Part shown: one piece after another, positions 46,005 through 54,909 of the stretch
Numbering within the stretch: the first letter of the stretch is position 1
Layout of the letters: the number at the start of each line of letters is the position of its first letter
Assembly: GCA_002104905.1 (NCBI GenBank)
Contig: MCFE01000561.1
Coordinates: forward strand, 1 to 57,874
Direction: 5' to 3'
Source: Basidiobolus meristosporus CBS 931.73
Lineage: Eukaryota; Basidiobolomycota; Basidiobolomycetes; Basidiobolales; Basidiobolaceae
DNA length: 57,874 nt
The notes under the pieces: model-generated
What the model saw: the letters and a program-made list of their open reading frames with translations, nothing else
What the model was told of the DNA's origin: nothing
The model's database searches: none
Translations under genes and position numbers: made by a program

Positions 46005-47930
46005 GTATCTTTGCTGCAAAGAAGGAACTCAAGTAGCTCAGTGTCACAGCCAAGATTTGAGCCATTTACCAATGGGACAGCAGAGAAACACTGTACAGTC
46101 CTTGAAGCACAACAACAGTGCCCCAAGATAAAGCCCTCAGAAAAACCTAGCACAGCATGAAAGGGAAACAATGTGGTGTTTATACTAAAGCCTAAAAATC
46201 AGAAGACATTGAAGATCTGTGAAGCTGTTGAGTGCAATAATGAAGAGTGAGCTAATACTCAAGAGGCTGTCAGAAGCTTAGCACACCATCACCTTAAGGC
46301 TGGCATACCATGGGACCATCAGGAACTCAAGGCCAAGCAGAATGCACTTGACTTGTTCCATGAGCATTATCCTGAATTCAAATTGGCAAACAGATTTTGG
46401 GCCAGCATTAATATGCTAAGAAAGTATCTTAAGAATAGCAGAAACTATCAAAGGCACAAGAGCAAGGGTGCCATGGCTAAATACCAGTAGCTTCCCCAAG
46501 GGCCTTTTACCAGCAGGGCCAAAAGCTCCAGTCAAGTGTTGAAGTGACCTTAGGTAGCTGGATGAGTGCCAATTAGGGACAAGCAGCCAGACATAGATGT
46601 ACCAGCACAACATTTATCAAGGAAAAAGTGTAGTACCACTCAAGAGGCACTCAATCAAAGTAGCAGTGAAGGATCTAGCAGTGATAAGAACCTGCAACTT
46701 TTACTGGAGCCCATCACATCTACAGTTGAGAACTCAAAACAAGCGGAAAGAAATGTCAGGCTGCCATAACAGTGCCAGCAAGGAACAAGCAGGCAAAAAC
46801 AGATGTGCAAGGGCAGAATTTGTCAAGGAGAAAATGTAGTTCAATACAAGAAGCACTCAGACAAAGTGTCAGTGAAAGCCCTGGCAGTGATAAAGGAAAA
46901 GGTAAATGGAAAAATGCCAACCCAAGCCTGACACAGGGAGGCATCCAACAAAAGCTGCAGTTCTTGCCAATTAATGCTACAAGTCAGTAACACACTGAAT
47001 CTTTTCATAGCCAAAAAGACTCACCAACAAGAATACAGCTGTTTTCACAAGAGTTGGAAGTGCAGCCGGGTTGAGCTACTCTCCAGCAAGATAAATGAGT
47101 TGGCAGAAAAAGGCAATTTGTCTACCACAGCCTCCACATCCTCCATAGTTGACAGAGTGGAGATTCCACTCACAGACAAAGCTACAATGTCAAAAGCTCA
47201 AAAGACTATCGCAATGCCTTCATTGGAATTTTGGAACAACAATAGGCACACCAAGAGGTTGCAGCACTTCTTCAAGAGCTGTGCTCAAGAAAATGCACTG
47301 GAATATTGCAAGGATTTATTACAAAGACTGAAAGATGAGGTGTTAGACCTTGCAGTGCTGGCTGAAGACCAGGACATGTGTACACCAGTGAATGAACAGT
47401 GGCATAAAGATGTTGGGCTACTGCCAAAGTCATGGAACCAGAGTGTTACAGCAGAAATACTTATTGAGTGGTGAATTTTAATAGAGTTACTTGTGGAGTG
47501 TGGGGTTGGGCTTAATCTTAGTGCAGGGTATAGGGAGTGGTATAGGTCAATACAGTTGGCAATTGAGGTACAACTGAAGTCTCAACAGAAATAAATCAAA
47601 TGGTACGCATGAAAAGTAAGAGAAATGGTTGAGTCAGGAAGTAAGGAGTGTGAAAAAGAGGCAATAGCCAATTAATGCACACAAACCTAGGAGGTGATAG
47701 AGTGTCCGGAATCAGAAAGTGAGCAAATTGGCAGGGAACCAATCAAAAGCTACTTGTACATTATTGTGATGAAAAATTTTGACCAAGTTTTTTGTGAAAT
47801 CTGGGGTGCAATTATTTTTCAACAGTCAGTGGACAGTGTCCTGATGGGATCAATACCTCTTAGTCATGGGACTTTAACTTTGTGATGGCCTTTTGATGGG
47901 ATCATTACAATAATTTATCATAGGGCTATA
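46005..47930 (+). mobile_element. Unclassified repeat W, copy 1
   Basis: Shares at least 1.2 kb with 49034-50291. It holds decayed coding sequence: a start like VSQPRFEPFTNGTAEKH, then LKAGIPWDHQELKAKQNALD with FHEHYPEFK, two related Ser/Gln-rich blocks (DVPAQHLSRKKCS and DVQGQNLSRRKCS), and a C-terminal 166-codon frame (46974-47474) with LQHFFKSCAQENALEYCKDL. I recognise no transposase motif. The right edge, where copia Gag resumes near 47931, is approximate. Confidence 0.6.
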
Positions 47931-48146
47931 GAATCATGCCCCAATAAGAAGGTACAAGAAAATGCTTTAATACAAAATGATAACCAACAAAGGAGGTACT
48001 GAATACCCTTTAAAGGCAATAGTAGCCTGTTTTGCAACTACTACAAAAAGAAAGGACACACTATAGACTGGTGCTTCATAGAGAGAGATAGTTGGCAAAA
48101 GAAGCCTGAAAATGGAATTGTTGCACCAACAGAACATAGTCTATGG
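47931..48146 (+). pseudogene. Element E: Gag C-terminal region
   Basis: Resumes copia Gag, with a degenerate zinc knuckle (CNYYKKKGHTIDWC, second Cys lost), and stops at the foldback element. Confidence 0.75.
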
Positions 48147-48871
48147 ACTTGTTTCATTGGATAGTGCCCCATTGAGCTATGAGTACCAAAAGTGCAATAG
48201 TGTGCCAGGGGGGGCAAGTGAGTATATACTTAGCAATAGAGTGTGATATATGGACCTTCCTCTTTGTGCAAAGCAGCCCCATTGTTTCACCCACTGTGCT
48301 TGAGAAAATCTATTTTTTGATCTTTTTTTTGGATCAATGTTGTGCATGATATGTACAAGCATGTAAGGAGCAAAGATATGTATCAGGCACCCAATACCCA
48401 TGGCACTCTGAGTCCAGCTCCCCAGGCTTGCAACATTTCACAAAAACTCATGGGACTATCTTGGCCCACTGGCATTTTCTGACACAAAAATTATAAATTA
48501 GCCTTGAAGTAAAACCTGTACAAAGCACTTATAGTGCCAGATAGTACCAGTGGACCAAGATACTGCCATGCTTTTTGTGAAATGCTACAAGCCTGGGGAG
48601 CTAGTTTCAGAGTGCCACAGATATTGAGTACTAGATGCATATCTTTGGTCCTTATGTGCTCTTGCATATCATGCACAACATTGACCCCAAAAAAAAGGTC
48701 AAAAATGGATTTTATCCAGCACAATAGGTGAAACAAAGGGGCTGCTTTGCATGAAGATGAAGAAACATATTTCACACTCTGTGGCCAAGTATAGGCTACT
48801 TGGCCCTGCTGGCACAATATGGCACTACTCAGTACTCATGGCTCAATGTGGCACTATCCAATGGAACAAGT
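48147..48871. mobile_element. 725-bp foldback element (long inverted repeat)
   Basis: Two arms of about 340 bp (48147-48485 and 48528-48871) are imperfect reverse complements around a loop of about 42 bp. Outer ends read ACTTGTTTCATTGGATAG on the left and the complement of this (CTATCCAATGGAACAAGT, one change) on the right. Inner matches include caaagcagcccc / ggggctgctttg and the gttgtgcatgatatg block. It has no coding capacity and lies in the protease region of element E. It is a foldback-type or MITE-like element whose transcript would form a long hairpin. Confidence 0.82.
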
Positions 48872-48976
48872 ATTTTTATTTGGCATCAACTACAACCACA
48901 AACAAGGATTTGCAGATGCAGCTCATTGACTCAGGAGTATCTCAACACTTTACGCACAAAAGAGAAGCTTCTATCT
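48872..48976 (+). pseudogene. Element E: protease region
   Basis: Encodes TTTNKDLQMQLIDSGVSQHF, the copia protease motif DSG with changes before it, then breaks off. Confidence 0.75.
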
Positions 48977-49033
48977 GTTGGGTAGTATTATGATTATTTT
49001 GGGGCTTGTTCTACATTGTATATTACAGCTAGA
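48977..49033. repeat. Fragment related to element X
   Basis: The ttggggcttgttctacattgta part matches, in reverse orientation, the right end of X near 40205-40235. Confidence 0.55.
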
Positions 49034-50291
49034 AAAAGCAGTATTTTTGCTGCAAAGAAGAGACTTAAGTAGCTGAATGTCACAGCCAAGAATTGAGCCA
49101 TTTCCCAATGGGACAGCAGAGGAACACTGTGCAGCCTTTGAAGCACAACAACAGTGCCCAAAGATAGAGCCCACAGAAAAGCCTATTGCTGCATGGGAGG
49201 GAGACAATGTGGTGTCTTGCCAAGGCCTAAAAATCAAAAGGCATCGACAATCTGTGAAGTCATTGAGTGCAATAATAAAGAGTAGGCTTATACTTAAGAG
49301 GCTGTCAGAAGCTTAGCACACCATCACCTGAAGGCTGGCATACCATGGGACCATCAAGAACTCAAGGCTAAGCAGAATGCACTTGACTTGTTCCATGAGC
49401 ATTATCCTGAGTTCAAACAGGCAAATGTATTTTAGGCCAGCATTGGTATGCTAAAAAAGTATCTTAAGAATATCAGAAATTGTGAAAGGCAGAGGAACAA
49501 GAGTGTCATGGCTAAAAAACAGCAGCTTCCTCAAGAGCCTGCTACAAGCAGGGCCAAAAGCTCCAGACAAGTGTCAAAGAGCCATTAGGTAGCTGGAAAA
49601 GTGCCAATTAAGGACAAAGAGGCAGACATGGATTCACCAGCACAACATTTATCAAGGAAAAAGCTTAGTACCACTCAAGAGGCACACAGTAAAAGTAGCA
49701 GTGAAGCACCAAGTAGTGATAAGAACCAGCCGCTTTTATAGGGGCTTGTCACAACTATGGTTGAGAGATCAAGACAAGCCAAAAAAACCTCAGGTTGCCT
49801 GAAGAGTGCCAGCAAGGGACAAGCAGGCCAAAATAGATGTGTCAGAGCATAATTTATCAAGGAGAAGATGTAGTTTGTTACAAGAAGCACGCAGAAAAGT
49901 AGCATTAAAGACCTGGTGGTGATAAAGGACAAGGTTAAGGGAAAATGTTTACCCAAGCCTGAGAGAGGAAGGCATGCAAAAAAAACTGCAGTTCTTGCCA
50001 ACTTTTGCCGCACGCCAGAAACAGACTGAATTACATCATAGACAAGAAGAGCTGCCAACAAGAAAACAGCTGTTTTTACAAGAGCTGGATGCGCAGCTGG
50101 TTGAGCTACACTCCATCAAGGTAGATGAGTTTGTTGAAAAGGTAACCTTTCTACCACAGCCTCCAGATCCTTCATTGTTGACAGAGTGCAGATCCCACAG
50201 ACAGACAAGGCTACAATGTCAAAGCTCAAAAGACTATCACAGTGCTTTCAGTGGAGTTTTGGAACATTCACAGGCACACCAAGAGGTTGCA
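49034..50291 (+). mobile_element. Unclassified repeat W, copy 2 (truncated)
   Basis: Aligns to copy 1 from agtatttttgctgcaaagaag to gaggttgcagc, where a family Y LTR cuts it. The leading frame is better kept here (49077-49316, MSQPRIEPFPNGTAEEHC), then shifts into LKAGIPWDHQELKAKQNALD. Confidence 0.6.
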
Positions 50292-50351
50292 GCTGTTACG
50301 AATAGACACAAGGCAGGAGGAAAAGCTAGGCATGGCTGGAAAGGACTTATG
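50292..50351. repeat. Family Y LTR fragment (first 60 bp)
   Basis: TGTTACGAATAGACACAAGG and the following bases match 40481-40540. It ends where a gypsy LTR starts. Confidence 0.75.
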
Positions 50352-50596
50352 TGTCACAGGTACTGGCGCAGGTACTTGCCTAATATAGAAGTACTTATAG
50401 TTAGTAATCTTACATAAAGTGAGGGGTAATTTATGCAATAAGGTGAGCAGGTGTGATAGTCAACCAGCTTATGGGATAGTACTAATTGGGTAAGACAAAT
50501 GGGATAAAACTAAAATAAGTGTAGTAGAGATATAGGGAAGTAGAAAATAAGGGAATGAGCACATCTGTCAGTGGGTGTCACTGTTACCCCACTACA
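50352..50596 (-). mobile_element. Solo gypsy LTR (245 bp)
   Basis: Nearly identical to the LTR at 54626-54870 and the same length. Read on the minus strand it starts TGTAGTGGGG and ends in GTGACA. The flanks (ttatg and ctgtt) do not form a target duplication, so one side has been rearranged. Confidence 0.88.
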
Positions 50597-50848
50597 CTGT
50601 TGGATAGTGCCACATAGTGCCAGCCTGTTTATAGTGCCGGATTAATCTGGCTCTCTATGGTACTATCTGGCACTATAATTTCTACCATGATGCCAGTGGT
50701 ATGATACAGTTAATGGTAATTTTACTCAATCTTACTTATGTTGCTCAGAATAGTGCTTTCCTTGCTTTATTTACTCTTCATAATGCTCCAGTCACATTTC
50801 TCTCAGTGGATGTCTTCTTGTATGAGCATACTGTGCATTAATAAGTAT
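50597..50848. other. Transposase 3' flank with short inverted repeats
   Basis: Contains TATAGTGCC facing GGCACTATA (about 50632-50680). The stretch tggtactatctggcactata is also found, inverted, at the inner arm of the foldback element (48531-48550). It may be a terminal region of the Harbinger-like element or a foldback remnant. Confidence 0.4.
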
Positions 50849-51655
50849 CTAAACTATTTTACCTATTCTGCTATTTTCTCCTATACATGACTTTCCTCTG
50901 TATTTACCTACCAATATGCTGAATATCTTTGGATATCCAAATGTGTGCTCTACCCTCACTCTGAAATGATTAAATATCTCATTGTAGAGCTTCTGCTTCC
51001 TGCTAAGCACACCATTCCTTGGCTTCCTATAAGCTGTAATACATCCTAATCTGTGACAATCCTCTCCTATATAGGCTAAGTCTGCCATACATTTCTCCCC
51101 TCTACTGAACTCAGGATGATTCTCTACCCAGAGTGCTTTGTCATGCCTACTTCCAGCAAATGGCCCACTAAACCAGATGATGTTACCCTCAATGTCAGAC
51201 AGTGCTTGAAACTTCACACAGTGTGCCTTGTACTTGCCAGAATAAAAGTGCCTGTGCCCGCTAGAAGGTCTGCTGATCCTCACTGGGAAGGTATCCAAAA
51301 TACTCCTGATATGGAACCTGTTGCTGAACACTCTGGGATATGGAAGTCTATTGGAGCTTCTGAACCTAGTATTCCAAGCTTGCTCTAAGTCATTCATACA
51401 CTCTGCAAGATGGTTCTCCATTGCTGTCAGCTGGGAATGAGAGCTTCTAGGACTTTTGTTGCCATGGATGGTGGGATGAAACCTTGTAGGGCAATAGTTC
51501 TTGTAATAGCAGAGAAGCTTAACAAGGGATCTCCTTGAGTAGATTGGGGTTGATGGTCCACAATACTTGGAATAGATCTCCTCTAGTGTGGCAAAAGGAA
51601 ATCCAGTGGTAGTGATTGGATTGCCAAGAAAAGACCATTCAGATGAGGAATTCAT
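50849..51655 (-). CDS. PIF/Harbinger-type (DDE_Tnp_4) transposase
   Basis: An open 268-codon frame. The catalytic core is visible: ALSDIEGNIIWFSGPFAG followed by SRHDKAL, then CMADLAYIGEDCHRLG with the second Asp, and FRVRVEHTFGYPKIF with the Glu. Together these fit the D-D-E nuclease of IS5/PIF-Harbinger transposases. Upstream, PRSSHSQLTAMENHLAECM and RLPYPRVFSNRFHIRSIL look like the N-terminal helical region. At 268 residues it is somewhat short for the family, so an N-terminal exon may be missing or the copy truncated. A second, older copy is split at 31836-31860 and 44895-45163. The divergent ORF at 52014 may be its partner. Confidence 0.8.
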   Translation of the reverse strand: MNSSSEWSFLGNPITTTGFPFATLEEIYSKYCGPSTPIYSRRSLVKLLCYYKNYCPTRFHPTIHGNKSPRSSHSQLTAMENHLAECMNDLEQAWNTRFRSSNRLPYPRVFSNRFHIRSILDTFPVRISRPSSGHRHFYSGKYKAHCVKFQALSDIEGNIIWFSGPFAGSRHDKALWVENHPEFSRGEKCMADLAYIGEDCHRLGCITAYRKPRNGVLSRKQKLYNEIFNHFRVRVEHTFGYPKIFSILVGKYRGKSCIGENSRIGKIV

Positions 51656-52013
51656 ATTAAAACTGGTGGATGATTGTATGGAGGTGGTTTGAATTGATTT
51701 GGTGCAATCCGCGTTATTTATCAGATTTTTAATGCATTATGATTAAATCACCATCAGTTACCATGTATCCCATCATTATGTTGCAAAAATCATCCGCAAA
51801 CAATGCCTTGGTACTTTTATTGAAGCTTTACTATAGGTCTATAATCAAATTGGAAATCTGCAATTGATGTGATCTTATCCATGTCAACACAATCCAAGAT
51901 GCATTATGCATAATATATGAAAAATTCAACAATCACATTAGTTTTCATATATATTTTGTATATGACCAGGTTGATGCCAATATACTGATGTATAAGTATC
52001 CAAATCCATTGCC
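51656..52013. promoter_or_regulatory. Divergent intergenic region of the Harbinger-like unit
   Basis: AT-rich 358 bp between the transposase start and the divergent ORF. No clear TATA pair could be assigned, but both promoters must lie here if both genes are active. Confidence 0.4.
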
Positions 52014-53189
52014 ATGGTCCCCACACCAAGTCTCAACTCATCTTTAGTACAACCTAGACAAAACCCATCCCCCAGCTCACAAGTGCGGTCCGGACCGGAA
52101 AAGTCAATGTCAGATCTGTTTGAGTTCTTGCCAAATGACTTTAGTATGGCCCAAGTATCTATGATGAGCCTTCATATAGATACTTGGGCACTACTGATTA
52201 ATCTATCAGAACTAGATACCTTGGAGAGTCAACAAAGATGGAAGAATTTGAGTAGAAAGCTGTGGCATGAGTTCTACATCAAGATGCCAGCCAATGTATG
52301 TAAGAAGATATATAACAAGACAAGTATTGAAGTCAAGAATGAGCTGAGAGTGAGGGGATTTGATGAAGAAGCAGTTTGGGAACAATTTTGCACGCAATTT
52401 GCACAGTACAGGCTGGATGCGTCCATTTGTGCCTCAACTGTGGGAACCAAAGAGATTTTGAATGAGTTTTTGCCTCAAATGACTAATGCACTGCGTGATA
52501 TATTAGTAGCGCTAAGTGGCTTCCAAGAGCAATATACACAGGACTCATCCAGGCAACAGCTCCAAAGTATCACACAGGGGGTAAGTGAGTACCTTGAGGA
52601 ATCAGATGGTGAGCTTCAGAAGGAAAAATACAGACCGCAAGCAACATTGTCCAGATTGCGCCAGCATGCCTTGCTGGATTCCCTACCATCTCTTGCAACC
52701 ACTGCGCACCAGCGCACGTCAGTCCAGACTATGCCAACACCCTTTACCAGAGTGCCCCATGTTGAGTCAATGCACGTTGGGTCAATGCGCGTGCTTCAGA
52801 GCAAAACTACAGGAACTTGCCAAACTGCTCATTTAGACACAAGTCCATTGGAGCGGACCAAGTCACATCAACATGCAGCATCACATCAAACTCAGCCAAG
52901 GGCCATCTCAACGTGTCAAGGTGCGCCTGCACGTGCCATTTTGCCTGACCATCAGCAAGTTACTTCTGGTGAACTGACTGATGATTACCAACATGAAGTG
53001 CCTCAACCACCAGAGCCCTTGGCAAGTAAAACAACGCGTCAGCACATGGCATTCAGGCTGGTTCAGTTAGTTTGGTTAGAGCAATTCAGCGCGGCCAAGC
53101 CGCAGTATTGCACTCATCAACTAGGTGGCAAAATACTGACTACAAATGCCCAAGTAGCCAAGATGATAGTCAGCCAGGAAGTAGTATAG
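52014..53189 (+). CDS. Divergent partner ORF of the Harbinger-like transposase, unknown family
   Basis: An open 391-codon frame in a region where other element genes are broken. Residues about 30-150 look folded and helical (LPNDFSMAQVSMMSLHIDTW, RWKNLSRKLWHEFYIKMP, EVKNELRVRGFDEEAVWEQF). Residues about 165-190 continue in helices, and the C-terminal half is low-complexity, rich in Gln, Thr, Ser, His and Pro. Many PIF/Harbinger elements carry a second Myb/SANT-like DNA-binding gene; the Trp-containing helix RWKNLSRKLW may hint at one but the SANT pattern is not clear. Position, orientation and intact frame suggest it belongs to the transposon. Function unknown. Confidence 0.6.
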   Translation: MVPTPSLNSSLVQPRQNPSPSSQVRSGPEKSMSDLFEFLPNDFSMAQVSMMSLHIDTWALLINLSELDTLESQQRWKNLSRKLWHEFYIKMPANVCKKIYNKTSIEVKNELRVRGFDEEAVWEQFCTQFAQYRLDASICASTVGTKEILNEFLPQMTNALRDILVALSGFQEQYTQDSSRQQLQSITQGVSEYLEESDGELQKEKYRPQATLSRLRQHALLDSLPSLATTAHQRTSVQTMPTPFTRVPHVESMHVGSMRVLQSKTTGTCQTAHLDTSPLERTKSHQHAASHQTQPRAISTCQGAPARAILPDHQQVTSGELTDDYQHEVPQPPEPLASKTTRQHMAFRLVQLVWLEQFSAAKPQYCTHQLGGKILTTNAQVAKMIVSQEVV

Positions 53190-54625
53190 GTGTGCAAAGT
53201 GAGTCACTACCAAATGCTTCAGTAGTAATCCCTGTGAGAAAAAAACCCAGGATAGGATGATGCAATTGCTTTGAATTGCTATTATTTGTAATGATCCCAA
53301 CAACTCATTTTTTTTGCAATCTGAATTGAGCCATTGCAAATCAGTGATCATCAAATTTCTGATATAAGTAATATCAAGATTGTCTCATATTTGAGACAGA
53401 ACCCCTGTAAATAAACACCCTGTATATATACATCATCTGTAATACCAGTGCAGATACTGGATCTGTTTTGCACATACCTGATTGCTTGCATGCTAGCTAT
53501 GACACCTTGTCCAATCACTGGGATCAAGGATATACTTGGTCAATGGGCAAAATGTGATATTTGAGGTCAAATTGGGTAGCTTGCTTAGTAGTCAATGAGC
53601 CGATTGGGGACTGCCAGCTTCAGGATACTTTTGGACCAATTAACCACTGAGATACTGTCCAATTGGAACGATGGTAACCAAAATGGTAAGTATCAGTGTA
53701 GGTTATAGTGTGATATACATTTATTTCCATTTACATTAAAGAAACATATCCAAATACCGGATTTTACCTGCCATAATAGCGGTATCTGATTGCGCACGTT
53801 GTGGTGGTGTATAAGTCCAAGGGAGAGATACGTCCAACACTTCTCAAGTGTTTTGTGTGTGGGGTGTTCACTGGGTGCGATAACCTCTGGCAAAAGCTTG
53901 CTAGGAATACTTGGGTTCTGTCTCTAATCTAATGTGAAGGGGAATAAAGCCACAAGCTTGTCAAGGGAAAACTATTGAGCTACAATCCCCAAATTAGTTG
54001 GCGTCTTAACAAAAGTATGTGCTGGGTTCAGCGTCCTTTGAGATGACAATGTACTAAAGCTTCCAAAGTCAAAACAACTGTAAACTCCACCAGCAGGGAC
54101 TTGATAAGAATGCAGCTTTGGTCAATAGTTACAAAGACAGAAAAGTATCTTTGCCTGTACAAGAACAAACTTGGGAAAGAATCAAATATAATAAAAGATA
54201 CCTACTCTGAGTATTCCTCACAAGTAGTGCCTCCAAGGTCAGTTGGCTGTCAGCGCAGTTTCCTGGGAGTGTCCTGTGGTCTAGGGTTGGAAGTTCAGGT
54301 AGCAGCAGGTAGCAGTGATCACACTAATCAACAAGTCGGTATATTGATAAAAGGGATGATGATTTATTGTTGAGGGATAGCCTCCCTTATATACTTTTCT
54401 TACCGGCTAAGTGATTACTAATCATGGTGTTCCAGAAGGTTCCGGAGATCAATAGAAATCTTAATGACATCAGAATGACCTAAGAATGTTCTAAGTAGGT
54501 GCCGGAAGGTTCTAAGAGGCACAGCACATCCAACCACTCAGGAATCAGTATTCTGAAACCTGTGTAACATGGGGATACCATATACGGTATGGAAATGGTA
54601 GGGATGGTGACACGGGCTGATCATG
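53190..54625. other. Non-coding flank with probable family Y-related LTR
   Basis: 53190 to about 53970 shows nothing I can name. About 54200-54625 has LTR-like features (tatatactttt, repeated ggttcc/ttccgg, and on the minus strand ccatttccatac-gtatatggta) like the 3' part of family Y. The gypsy element appears to be inserted into it after tcatg. Confidence 0.4.
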
Positions 54626-54870
54626 TGTCACGGGTACTGGCGCGGGTACTTGCCTAATATAGAAGTACTTATAGCTAGTAATCTTACATAAAGTGAGGGG
54701 TAACTTATGCAATAAGGTAAGCAGGCGTGATAGTCAACCGGCTTATGGGATAGTACTGATTGGGTAAGACAAATGGGATAAAACTAAAATAAGTGTAGTA
54801 GAGATATAGGGAAGTAGAAAATAAGGGAATGAGCACATCTGTCAGTGGGTGTCACTGTCACCCCACTACA
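54626..54870 (-). repeat. 3' LTR of the gypsy element
   Basis: 245 bp, TG...CA; same length as the solo LTR at 50352-50596. On the minus strand it follows directly after a strong polypurine tract. Confidence 0.9.
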
Positions 54871-54909
54871 TCCACCCCCCTCTCAGCTTTGAACTTGGGT
54901 CAAAGCAAA
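54871..54909 (-). promoter_or_regulatory. Polypurine tract of the gypsy element
   Basis: Minus strand GAGAGGGGGGTGGA directly before the LTR, where plus-strand DNA synthesis is primed in reverse transcription. Confidence 0.8.

Noticed and set aside
52212-52397. Minus-strand frame inside the 391-codon ORF
   Set aside because: Antisense shadow of the longer, better-supported frame.
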